Source: Alphaproteobacteria bacterium
Lineage (GTDB): Bacteria; Pseudomonadota; Alphaproteobacteria; Sphingomonadales; Sphingomonadaceae
NCBI GenBank assembly: GCA_018828205.1
Contig: JAHJWA010000124.1
Coordinates: forward strand, 1-16,434
Direction: 5' to 3'
DNA: 16,434 nt
The notes under the pieces are model-generated. The model made no database searches, had not been told where the DNA came from, and saw only the letters and a list, made by a program, of their open reading frames with translations. The position numbers were made by a program, and so were the translations under genes. Positions 1 through 7,281 of the stretch are shown piece after piece; position 1 is the stretch's first letter; every line of letters begins with the position of its first letter.

Positions 1-2
1 AG

Positions 3-98
3 CGCGATGTCCTACGGGAGAGGCGCCGACAGGCAGCGCTCGCGACCGCGGCCTCCGCTCGGCCCCGGAACCGTGGCACGGGAGCCAAGCTGCGATGA
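3..98 (+). CDS. Possible C-terminal tail of an unidentified upstream gene (partial)
   Basis: A frame open from the window edge ends in TGA that overlaps the ATG of the next gene in an ATGA arrangement, a common form of translational coupling. The visible 31 residues are rich in Arg and Ala and end in GTGAKLR. I do not recognise a family. The other two plus-strand frames are also open here and have similar third-position GC, so the coding frame is not proven. The neighbouring ATGA overlap is the only real support. Confidence 0.3.
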   Translation, partial: RDVLRERRRQAALATAASARPRNRGTGAKLR

Positions 99-736
99 CC
101 GAAGCCGCCGACCCGATCCTCTACAGCTTCCGGCGCTGCCCCTATGCAATCCGCGCGCGGCTGGCGCTGGCGATAAGCGGCACGCGCTGCGAATTGCGCG
201 AAGTGCGGCTGCGCGACAAACCGCCAAGCCTGCTCGAAGCCTCGCCCAAGGCGACAGTGCCAGTGATGGTCGCGCCCGACGGAGCGGTGCTCGACGAGAG
301 CCTCGACATCATGCGCTGGGCCTTGGCGCAAAACGATCCGGAGGACTGGTTGGCGCGCGAGGATGCCGGTCTCATCGCGACCTGCGACGGCCCCTTCAAG
401 CGCTCGCTCGACCAGTACAAATACGCCGAGCGCGACGGGACCGATGCTCTCGCATTTCGTGCCGAGGGGGCGGCGTTCCTGGAAACCCTCGATGCCCGGC
501 TGGCTGGCCAGGGCCAGCTGGCCGGCCCAGCACGCGGGTTCGCCGACGCCGCTATCCTGCCCTTCGTGCGGCAATTCGTCGCGGTGGACCGCGGCTGGTT
601 CGACGCGCAACCGCTGGCGCATTTGCGCAACTGGCTCGACGAGCATCTCGCATCGGAGCTCTTCGACGCGATCATGCTGCGGGTCGAGCCCTGGGCCGAG
701 GGCGAGCCGACGGTCTGGTTCGCCCCATCGGTCTAG
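95..736 (+). CDS. Glutathione S-transferase-like protein
   Basis: Predicted 213-residue cytosolic protein with a thioredoxin-fold N-terminal domain (about residues 7-80) and an all-helical C-terminal domain (about 90-205). Visible family signs are a CPYAIRARLAL motif near residue 15 that resembles the CPY motif of glutaredoxin-2 and omega-like GSTs, ATVPVM with the expected cis-proline near residue 55, and LDESLDIMRWAL, where the Glu-Ser pair normally binds the gamma-glutamyl part of glutathione. FADAAILPFVRQF in the C-terminal half is also typical. Length matches the family. The ATG lies about 11 bases after GGAG and overlaps the stop of a possible upstream frame. The frame is open further upstream, but the homology-like part begins at this ATG. 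The substrate is unknown; a detoxification or disulfide/thiol role is inferred from the family. Confidence 0.85.
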   Translation: MTEAADPILYSFRRCPYAIRARLALAISGTRCELREVRLRDKPPSLLEASPKATVPVMVAPDGAVLDESLDIMRWALAQNDPEDWLAREDAGLIATCDGPFKRSLDQYKYAERDGTDALAFRAEGAAFLETLDARLAGQGQLAGPARGFADAAILPFVRQFVAVDRGWFDAQPLAHLRNWLDEHLASELFDAIMLRVEPWAEGEPTVWFAPSV

Positions 737-790
737 CGCGCGTCGGGCGCGATGTTCACAAGAGTGGCGATCCGCAGCGAAATGCCCTAA

Positions 791-805
791 CGGCCTCGCA
801 GGCCG
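791..805 (+). other. Small GC-rich hairpin between the GST-like and DUF6481-like genes
   Basis: CGGCCT and AGGCCG form a perfect 6-bp stem around a CGC triloop, 54 bases after the GST-like stop. No run of T follows, so it is at best a weak or factor-assisted terminator, or part of the leader of the next gene. Confidence 0.3.
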
Positions 806-864
806 GTCCGGCTGGCGCTATTTCAACCACGAAAACGTTGCAGCGCAAGCGGGCCGATTTCATC

Positions 865-888
865 ATCTGCAATCACACGATCTGCATT
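865..888 (+). repeat. Direct repeat ATCTGCAWT just upstream of a ribosome binding site
   Basis: ATCTGCAAT (865-873) is repeated as ATCTGCATT (880-888), with the two copies offset by 15 bases. The second copy ends immediately before the CAGGAG Shine-Dalgarno element of the DUF6481-like gene. It lies in the probable leader, where a repeated motif could bind an RNA-binding protein or influence ribosome access. No function is shown by the sequence. Confidence 0.4.
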
Positions 889-903
889 CAGGAGCGAATT
901 TCG

Positions 904-1227
904 ATGAAGGGTTTCAAGGATCCGGGTTTTCAGGACCGGGCAGCCGCCTCGGCCCGCGCGAAGAAGAGCGCGCTGGAAAAGCTGAAGGCCGCGCCCAAGC
1001 CCGACGAAGCCGAACTCGCCGCCGGTGCCGAGCGTCAGAAGGCGCGCGACGCCAAGGCCGCTGCCAAGCGCGAGGCGATCAAGGCGGAACGCGAAGAAGC
1101 GCAGCGGATCGAGCAGGAAAAGCGCGCGGCCGCCAAGGCCGAACGCGAGAAGCCCGAGCCGACCGAAGCCGAACGCAAGGCCGCTCGCGACGCGAAATAC
1201 GCCGCGCGTAAGAAACGCAAGGGCTGA
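904..1227 (+). CDS. DUF6481-like small highly charged protein
   Basis: Predicted 107-residue protein that starts MKGFKDPGFQDRAAASARAK and then consists almost wholly of Lys, Arg, Glu and Ala, with repeated KAERE/AERK-type segments. It should form one long charged helix or coiled coil. No signal peptide or membrane segment is visible, so it is probably cytosolic. The opening MKGFKDP(G/N)FQ(D/E)R segment and overall composition match the uncharacterised DUF6481 family of sphingomonads, recalled from memory and not searched. The start is set by GGAG at 891-894, 9 bases before the ATG. A longer in-frame opening reaches back to position 7, but it runs through the GST-like gene and is not believed. 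Basic ends and charge suggest nucleic-acid or ribosome association, which is only a guess. A hairpin terminator follows. Confidence 0.8.
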   Translation: MKGFKDPGFQDRAAASARAKKSALEKLKAAPKPDEAELAAGAERQKARDAKAAAKREAIKAEREEAQRIEQEKRAAAKAEREKPEPTEAERKAARDAKYAARKKRKG

Positions 1228-1244
1228 GAAGGGACGGAAGGCGC

Positions 1245-1287
1245 AAGGCCCGTGAAACCGACCTCCGGGTCCGGCTTCACGGGCCTT
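1245..1287. terminator. Bidirectional intrinsic-type terminator between convergent genes
   Basis: AAGGCCCGTGAA (1245-1256) pairs perfectly with TTCACGGGCCTT (1276-1287). The stem continues after a one-base mismatch with CCG/CGG. It lies between the stops of the plus-strand DUF6481-like gene and the minus-strand GH16 gene, so it can end both transcripts. The A and T residues at the stem base give short U-tracts either way. Confidence 0.75.
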
Positions 1288-1300
1288 CTACTGCGGCTTG

Positions 1301-2209
1301 CTAGTCCGCGCGATCGGGCTGACCGTTGCGCTGATATATCCGCACCCAGTCCACTTCCATGCCGATTTCGCCGCTCTTGATACGCTCGACGGTCTCGGTC
1401 GGAACCCCCTTGTAGGGTTCGGAAATGCGATTGGTCTTGAAGGGATAGACCCCGCCCACCGCGAAATTGAGGATGATGTGTTTCGGCGTATCGAAACGCC
1501 ACTCGCCGTAGTTCTCGACCATGCCTCGGGTGACGCGGTAGGTCAGCCGGCCATCGACCTTGAACAGGATGCGATCGGCGTTCCAGTCGACCTCGTATTC
1601 GTGCCAGTCGGTGACGTCGGTGCCGGGCTCGAAGACATATTTGTTCACCAGCGGGGTCTCGCCTGAATAGCCCGGGCCGTGGAGCGCGACCCCGGTCCAG
1701 TCCGCTTCGCCGACATATTCCATGATGTCGATCTCGCCGGTTTCGGGCCAGGTGCCGTTGCCCAGCAGCCAGAAGGCGGGCCAGACCCCGACCGCATCGG
1801 GCATGCGAATCCGGGCGACCGCGCGACCATGGGTGAAGTCGTATTTGCCCTGGGTGGTGATCCGTCCCGAGACGAAGTCGGCCTCGCGGCCGATGGGCAT
1901 CTCGAAACCTTCGCGAAAGACCGGCTGCAGGATCAGGACGCCGTCCTCGGCCCCCGCCGCGCTGCCGGCTGGCGCGAAGCGGATCGTCTCGGGTGAATCG
2001 ATATAGGCCTGCTCCTCTTCATTCACCCAGAAGTCCGGACCGATGACGTTCCACTTCGACCGGTCGAGCGTCGGCGCGTCGAATTCGTCGGCGAAGACCA
2101 GGCGTTCTCCAGCGCTGGGCATCGACGCCACGGGTGGCAGCGGATCGCCGCAGCCTGCGGCTAGGACAGACATGGCGGCAGCGAGCAATAGTGCCTTGGA
2201 GCGGATCAT
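1301..2209 (-). CDS. GH16 endo-beta-1,3-glucanase (laminarinase-like) lipoprotein
   Basis: Predicted 302-residue lipoprotein. Residues 1-20 form a lipoprotein signal ending VLAAGC with lipidated Cys20. The residue after Cys is Gly rather than Asp, so outer-membrane sorting is expected. The rest is a single GH16 jelly-roll domain. The catalytic motif is GEIDIMEYVG, giving nucleophile Glu159, Asp161 and acid/base Glu164, in the ExDxxE form used by bacterial laminarinases. WPAFWLLG and HGPGYSG are also typical of beta-1,3-glucanases. The expected reaction is internal cleavage of beta-1,3- or mixed-linked glucan at the cell surface or in the periplasm. GAGG lies 7 bases before the ATG, and the sugar transporter stops 29 bases upstream, so it is last in that operon. 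A longer frame extends into the transporter gene but lacks the signal at its start. Linkage specificity is inferred. Confidence 0.9.
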   Translation of the reverse strand: MIRSKALLLAAAMSVLAAGCGDPLPPVASMPSAGERLVFADEFDAPTLDRSKWNVIGPDFWVNEEEQAYIDSPETIRFAPAGSAAGAEDGVLILQPVFREGFEMPIGREADFVSGRITTQGKYDFTHGRAVARIRMPDAVGVWPAFWLLGNGTWPETGEIDIMEYVGEADWTGVALHGPGYSGETPLVNKYVFEPGTDVTDWHEYEVDWNADRILFKVDGRLTYRVTRGMVENYGEWRFDTPKHIILNFAVGGVYPFKTNRISEPYKGVPTETVERIKSGEIGMEVDWVRIYQRNGQPDRAD

Positions 2210-2238
2210 GGTTCGTACCTCGAAATGCGGTTGGGGTC

Positions 2239-3531
2239 TCAAGCTGGTCGGCGCGCGAAGATGCCGAAGCCAGCAATGATCGCATAGCAGGCGATCGGCA
2301 GGATCATCGCCACCGCCAGACTGCCGCTGACATCGGCCAGCATGCCGAAAAACAGCGGGACGACCGCACCGCCGAAGATCGCGACGTTGATGATGCCGGA
2401 TCCATCGGCCGCACGGGGCCCGAGCTTCTCGCAGGCGAGCGAAAAGATCGTCGGGAACATGATCGAATTCATCAAGCCCACCGCCAGAAGGCTGTAGGCT
2501 GCCGTTTCGCCGCTGGTCATGGTGCTGACGACTATGAGGAGGATCGCCCCCGCCGAATTGAACGCCAGGATTTTGCCCGGCGAGAACATCCTCAGGAAGG
2601 CCGAACCGATGAAGCGACCGACCATCGCGCCGCCCCAGTACAGGCCGATCATCCAGCCCACGACGCTCTCGGGCTGGCCGAGAACGCGCTCCTGCGCCAG
2701 ATAGTTGATGATGATCGAACCGATCGAGACCTCGGCACCGACATAGAGGAAGATGCACAGCGCGCCGTAGCCGAAGCGGCTGCGCTTCAGCAGGTCGACG
2801 CCGGCGAGACCGGACGAGGCCTCGTGCTTCTCGCCCTGCAGCCGGTCGCGGAAAAGCCACACCGCCAGAGCCACGAGCGCGATCAGCATGGCAACGCCGA
2901 GATAGCCCTGCCAGATCGCTTCGCTTTCCGCCTGGCGATAGGCCTGCAATTGCGCGCCCGAGAGCTGGTCGGCGCTGACCGTGGCGAGGCTGCCGAGGAT
3001 CACCGCGGCGCCCACGATCGGGAAGACCGTAGTGCCGAGCGAATTGAAGGCCTGCGCGAAGGTCAGCCGGCTGTGCGCGGTCTTCTGCGATCCCAGGAGC
3101 GAGATCAGGGGGTTGGCCACGACCTGAACGATCACCACGCCGCTCGCGAGCACGAACAGCGCAAAGAGGAAGATGCCGTAGGTCGCGTTCTGGCTCGCAG
3201 GAATGAAGAGCAGACAGCCGACCATCATCGTCAGCAGGCCCGCCACCGCGCCGCGCATGTAGCCGATCCTCTTGACCAGCTTCGCGCCCGGGATACCGAT
3301 GATCAGATAGGCGGCGAAGAAACAGAACTGCACCAGCATCGCCTGGGTGTAGTTGAGTGTGAACAGCTCCTTCAGCTTGGGAATGAGCACGTCGTTGAGC
3401 GAGGTGATCCCGCCGAAGATGAAGAACAGCCCGAAGACGAAATACTGCAGGCCGGGCGCATCGATGTGGCTGCCGTCGGCCTCGACCGGGTTCGGATCGG
3501 TGCTCGATGCGGCGTCAGGTGCCAGTGCCAT
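2239..3531 (-). CDS. Sugar MFS transporter, FucP/GluP (glucose/galactose) type
   Basis: Predicted 430-residue inner-membrane protein with about 12 hydrophobic helices beginning near residue 28. Family signs are FGGITSLNDVLIPKLK in the first helix (Asn46-Asp47), the following LVQFCFFAAYLI stretch, and ANPLISLLG with RLTFAQAFNSLGT near residues 139-166. Together these are the signature of FucP/GluP-type proton-sugar symporters. The expected job is uptake of glucose or a related hexose released by the GH3 enzyme. The ATG follows GGAGG by 11 bases. The gene lies 81 bases after the GH3 stop and 29 bases before the GH16 start, in one direction, so a GH3-transporter-GH16 operon is likely. No operator-like palindrome is seen in the 81-base gap. 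The exact sugar is not readable from the sequence. Confidence 0.88.
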   Translation of the reverse strand: MALAPDAASSTDPNPVEADGSHIDAPGLQYFVFGLFFIFGGITSLNDVLIPKLKELFTLNYTQAMLVQFCFFAAYLIIGIPGAKLVKRIGYMRGAVAGLLTMMVGCLLFIPASQNATYGIFLFALFVLASGVVIVQVVANPLISLLGSQKTAHSRLTFAQAFNSLGTTVFPIVGAAVILGSLATVSADQLSGAQLQAYRQAESEAIWQGYLGVAMLIALVALAVWLFRDRLQGEKHEASSGLAGVDLLKRSRFGYGALCIFLYVGAEVSIGSIIINYLAQERVLGQPESVVGWMIGLYWGGAMVGRFIGSAFLRMFSPGKILAFNSAGAILLIVVSTMTSGETAAYSLLAVGLMNSIMFPTIFSLACEKLGPRAADGSGIINVAIFGGAVVPLFFGMLADVSGSLAVAMILPIACYAIIAGFGIFARRPA

Positions 3532-3612
3532 GATTCTTAAATCCTCCCCAGTTCGGCCTCTCCGGGCCGCCTATTCACAAATGTCGGTCCAGCCTGCGCC
3601 GGTCCCGTACGC

Positions 3613-6000
3613 CTAGAACGAACATTGCGTGTCGTCAGGCAAATCCTGCCGCGTGATGCTTGCGATGCGGATAGTCAGCGCGGCTTGCGAGAAAATGGCG
3701 ACGCTGTCTCGTGGCGCGTCGGCACACTGCTCCGTCACGATCATCTCGCGCCAGTCCTTGCCTTCGGCGAGGGCGAGCTGGCTGGTGATATCGATCTCGG
3801 TCTCGCCGACGCGCAGCACGACCGGCGCGGTGGGACGGCGGTCGATCGCGTAGCGGATGCGATAATCCCCGCCTCCTTCGCTGGCCTGGGTCAGCGACAA
3901 GGTCGCTCCCGGTGCAAAGGTGATTTCGCGCGCATCTTCCTGACGTTGATCGTCGATCCCGCGGGCGAGGATCCCGTTTGCTTCGCCTCGCAGGTTCGGC
4001 AAATCCGCGCCCCCGGCCCGCGCCACAATGTCACGCGCCAGCCGCCCGTTGAGGAACCATTCGGTTGCACCACTGTCGGCGAGGAAGCCGCAGGTCTCGT
4101 CGATCGGGGGAAGCGGAGAGGTATCGGACAGCGAGCGGCCGTAGCCGACCGCGAACAGCGCCCCTTCGGCATCGTTGACCGGCGTTCCACCGCAACGCAC
4201 AGGCCAGCTGAACGAAAGGCGCCCGGTGGCTGGTTGTTTCCCGAACAGAACGTCGGCGACACCGGCGCCTTCGCTGCCCGGCAGCCATGACGCCACGAAG
4301 GCGTCCGCGGCGTTGAGTTCGCGGTTCATCCACATCGGCCGTCCGGAAAGAAACACCGCGACGGTTGCGATGCCTTCGGACTCGAACTTGCGCAAAAGCG
4401 AGAGCCCTTCCTCATCGGCAAGGACGAGATTCTTCCGGTCGCCGGAGAATTCGGCGTAGGGCTCCTCGCCGAACACGACCACGGCGACATCCGGCCGGTC
4501 GGTGTAGCTGCCATCGGCCGACAGCGTGGCGGAGCCGCCGGAGGCTTGGGCTGCCTGCTGCAATCCGGACCAGATCGAAGTCGCGCCAGGGAAATAGTCG
4601 TTGGTCAGTTCGCGCCCGCCCTGCCATGTCAGCGTCCAGCCGCCGGCAGCCTGGCCGATGCTGTCCGCCGCGCGTCCGGCGACCAGGATGTTCCGTCCGC
4701 TCTCGAGCGGAAGGACACCGTCGTTCTTGAGCAGCACTTGCGACTTGGCGACAGCCTCGCGCGCAACGGCGCGATGTTCGGACGAGCCCAGCCGATCGAA
4801 AGCCCCACCATTGCTCCGTTGCGAGGGTTTGCGCGCGTCGGCATCCAGCAGGCCGGCGCGCAGCTTCATCCGCAGCACCCGGCCCACCGCCTCGTCCAGT
4901 CGCGCCATCGGAACGGTGCCGTCGCGAACCTGCGCGACGAGGCTGTCCATCAGCCCCTTCCAATCGTCCGGGACCATGTAGATGTCGAGACCCGCGAGGA
5001 GCGCCTGCGGACAATCCGTCACCGTGCATCCGGCGATTTGGCCATGTCCGTTCCAGTCGCCGACGACCACGCCCTCGAAGCCCATCTCGCCGCGCAACAC
5101 GCCGGTCAGCATGGGCTCGTTGCCGTGCATCTTGCTCCCGTTGATCGAATTGAAGCTCGCCATGACCGACTGCACGCCGGCGTCGATCAGCGCGGGATAG
5201 GGCGCGGCATGGATCGCCTTGAGCTCGTCGATATCGCCATTGACGTCGCCCTGATCCACCCCCTGATCGGTCCCTCCATCGCCGAAGAAGTGCTTCGCGG
5301 TGGAGATGACGTGGCCCTGCCCCAGAAATTGGCCCGACGATCTGCGGCCTTGCAGGCCTTCGACCAGAGCGGCGCCCAATGTGGCGGCAAGCTCGGGCTG
5401 CTCCGAATAGCTCTCATAGGTGCGCCCCCAGCGATCGTCCCGCGCGACCGCAACGGTGGGGGAGAAGTTCCAGTCGATCCCTGTCGTCTCGATTTCCACC
5501 GCGGTCGCCGCGCCGATGCGGCGGACGAGTTCGGCATCGCCCGTCGCGCCGAGGCCGATATTGTGCGGGAAGATGGTCGCACCCACCACGTTGGTGTGCC
5601 CATGGACCGCATCGGTGCCCCAGATCGTCGGGATCACCGGTTCGTCTCCCGGTAGCGGGGCGGTCGAGGCGTCCCACATCTCATCGGCGAGTTTGAGCCA
5701 CTCGGAGGCCGGCGCATACTCGTCGCCATAGGGACCGCCGTTCCCGCCGTTGAGAAAACTGCCGAAACGGTAGATCCGCATGTCCTCGGCGGTGAAGGAG
5801 TTGATCTGCGGCTGTATCAGCTGGGCGACCTTGCGCTCCACGCTCATGCGCGCCAGCAGCCCGGCGACCCGCTGGTCTTCAATCGCCTGAGCATTCGCCT
5901 GAGCGGAAAGGGTGGTGCTGAGCGGTTCCTCGACCGTTCCGACCGACGTGCAGCCACCCAGAGCCACTCCCGCCACCGCCGCCAACAACCACGCTTTCAT
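3613..6000 (-). CDS. GH3 exo-beta-glucosidase/glucanase lipoprotein (ExoP-like)
   Basis: Predicted 795-residue lipoprotein with lipobox LGGC and lipidated Cys17 followed by Thr-Ser. Domain order: a TIM-barrel GH3 N-terminal domain (about 45-370), an alpha/beta sandwich (about 415-620) and a beta-rich C-terminal domain (about 640-795) like that of ExoP-type glucanases. The KHF substrate-binding motif is at 236-238, the nucleophile is Asp315 in VVVGDWNGHG, and Glu517 in EEPYAEFSGD is the probable acid/base by analogy with barley ExoI. The expected reaction is release of glucose from non-reducing ends of beta-1,3/1,4-glucans and oligosaccharides in the periplasm or at the outer membrane. The start is well supported: GGAGGGG lies 5 bases before the ATG and the signal begins there. 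A LacI-type palindrome lies 29-42 bases upstream of the start, so the operon is probably controlled by the nearby regulator. Confidence 0.92.
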   Translation of the reverse strand: MKAWLLAAVAGVALGGCTSVGTVEEPLSTTLSAQANAQAIEDQRVAGLLARMSVERKVAQLIQPQINSFTAEDMRIYRFGSFLNGGNGGPYGDEYAPASEWLKLADEMWDASTAPLPGDEPVIPTIWGTDAVHGHTNVVGATIFPHNIGLGATGDAELVRRIGAATAVEIETTGIDWNFSPTVAVARDDRWGRTYESYSEQPELAATLGAALVEGLQGRRSSGQFLGQGHVISTAKHFFGDGGTDQGVDQGDVNGDIDELKAIHAAPYPALIDAGVQSVMASFNSINGSKMHGNEPMLTGVLRGEMGFEGVVVGDWNGHGQIAGCTVTDCPQALLAGLDIYMVPDDWKGLMDSLVAQVRDGTVPMARLDEAVGRVLRMKLRAGLLDADARKPSQRSNGGAFDRLGSSEHRAVAREAVAKSQVLLKNDGVLPLESGRNILVAGRAADSIGQAAGGWTLTWQGGRELTNDYFPGATSIWSGLQQAAQASGGSATLSADGSYTDRPDVAVVVFGEEPYAEFSGDRKNLVLADEEGLSLLRKFESEGIATVAVFLSGRPMWMNRELNAADAFVASWLPGSEGAGVADVLFGKQPATGRLSFSWPVRCGGTPVNDAEGALFAVGYGRSLSDTSPLPPIDETCGFLADSGATEWFLNGRLARDIVARAGGADLPNLRGEANGILARGIDDQRQEDAREITFAPGATLSLTQASEGGGDYRIRYAIDRRPTAPVVLRVGETEIDITSQLALAEGKDWREMIVTEQCADAPRDSVAIFSQAALTIRIASITRQDLPDDTQCSF

Positions 6001-6028
6001 ACCGACCCCTCCCGTGCTCCCGTCAAAT

Positions 6029-6042
6029 TGGGAACGTTATCA
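6029..6042. promoter_or_regulatory. Predicted LacI-family operator upstream of the GH3 operon (site 3)
   Basis: TGGGAACGTTATCA matches the palindrome consensus TGTGAACGTTCACA at 11 of 14 positions. It keeps the core AACGTT with central CpG and the outer TG/CA. It lies in the 84-base gap between the MFS transporter stop and the GH3 start, in a position where bound repressor could block the GH3-transporter-GH16 promoter. The call rests on similarity to the two better sites near 11761-11795. Confidence 0.55.
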
Positions 6043-6084
6043 TTTTGCGGTTGATTGGCATGACACGAAATCGAAATCAAGCCG

Positions 6085-7281
6085 CTAGCCCTTCGCGATC
6101 ACGAGGAGCAATGCGCAGGCGGTCATCGTCAGGACGGCGAGCAGCAGGAACAGCGCATCGAACCCGAAGATCGGCACGAGCGCCAGTGTGAGCCATGGCA
6201 TCACCAGCGACGGCACCGTGTTGGTGAGGTTGAAAATCCCCAGATCGCGACCGCGCGTTTCCGGCCTGGGGAGGATCCGCAGGGTCTGGCTGGTATGAAG
6301 GGACAGGAAGACCCCGATCGCGAGACCGAAAACCACATAGCCGGCAATCGCGCTCACCAGATCGACGGCGAAGGCCATGATCAACAGGCCCACCGATCCC
6401 AGACCGGCGCAGATCACCAGCGGACGCAGCGGACGGGCGGTGCGGTCCGACCAACGCCCTGTCATCATCGCGAGCGGCACCGATACAGCCAGGACCACGG
6501 CAAAGATCGTCGCTGTATCATTGTCGCCGACCCCCTCCTCGATCGATTGCAGCCAATAGAGCAAATAGGCGAACAGCGTTGCCTCGGCGATCTGGACCAG
6601 CAGCCGCGCGAGCCACATGCTGGCCACCTTCCTGCCTCTGGCCCGCGGCGTCGAGCGGCTCTCCTCATCGTAAACCATGAGCTGCGGCATGCTGCGCGGC
6701 CTGCCGAATGCCAGGATCGGCAGCACCATGGCGAAGACCAAGAGCGCGACGAGAACCAGCCTGGTATCGTCGCCAGCGAGACCCGGCCAGGTCACGAGCG
6801 CTCCCGACAGGGCGCCCAGCGCCGGCGAAAACGACAGCAATCCCCCGAGCGTGCCCTTTTGCTGGTCGGGCACGCAATCTCCCGCCCAGGCGGCCAATGG
6901 AGCCAGCATCATGTTGAGAGCGATCTGCCACAGCACGATCAGCGCGATCAGGCTGCGGCCATCCTGGATCTCGCGCATCGAGACCAACAGGAGGCCGGAA
7001 AGGATCATCCCGCCGATTATCCAAGGGCGCCGCGTTCGGGTTCGATCGCTGAGCCAGCCGAAGCCGACATTCGCTGCGCTGGCGGCAATCGCACCCGAAA
7101 ATGCGGCATAGGCGAGGATGGATATCTCGTCCCCGCCGCTCATTGCCTGAACGCGCACGGGAAGCAGGATCGTCAGGAACGGCACATAGGCCACCGCTCC
7201 CCCCGCCGCAGCGAGCGCGTAGAGCAGCAGGAAGCGAAGCGACTGGCGCTCCTGTCCGGGTCCGTCGCGGACGGTTGTCAC
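6085..7281 (-). CDS. MFS transporter, probable sugar/oligosaccharide carrier
   Basis: Predicted 398-residue inner-membrane protein with about 12 hydrophobic helices. GWLSDRTRTRRPW after helix 2 is the conserved MFS loop motif, and GRWSDRTARPLRPL is its counterpart in the second half. It starts with GTG at 7281, whose GTGA overlaps the TGA of the LacI gene, so translation is probably coupled. A longer open frame to 7644 lies inside the LacI gene and has Arg-rich, non-membrane composition, so it is rejected. The GH3 start lies 84 bases downstream. The partner transporter in this locus is FucP/GluP-like; this one is a different MFS branch, perhaps for glucose or short beta-glucosides. The substrate is inferred only from the neighbours. 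Confidence 0.85.
   Translation of the reverse strand: MTTVRDGPGQERQSLRFLLLYALAAAGGAVAYVPFLTILLPVRVQAMSGGDEISILAYAAFSGAIAASAANVGFGWLSDRTRTRRPWIIGGMILSGLLLVSMREIQDGRSLIALIVLWQIALNMMLAPLAAWAGDCVPDQQKGTLGGLLSFSPALGALSGALVTWPGLAGDDTRLVLVALLVFAMVLPILAFGRPRSMPQLMVYDEESRSTPRARGRKVASMWLARLLVQIAEATLFAYLLYWLQSIEEGVGDNDTATIFAVVLAVSVPLAMMTGRWSDRTARPLRPLVICAGLGSVGLLIMAFAVDLVSAIAGYVVFGLAIGVFLSLHTSQTLRILPRPETRGRDLGIFNLTNTVPSLVMPWLTLALVPIFGFDALFLLLAVLTMTACALLLVIAKG

Noticed and set aside
834..839. AACGTT core in the DUF6481-like leader as a fourth operator
   Set aside because: The flanking bases do not give the required TG/CA pair or dyad symmetry, and the gene is unrelated to sugar use.
7..1227. A 406-codon open frame spanning the GST-like gene and the DUF6481-like gene
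   Set aside because: Only its last 107 codons look like a real protein with its own ribosome site. The earlier part is Arg/Pro-rich out-of-frame translation of the GST-like gene and its downstream gap.
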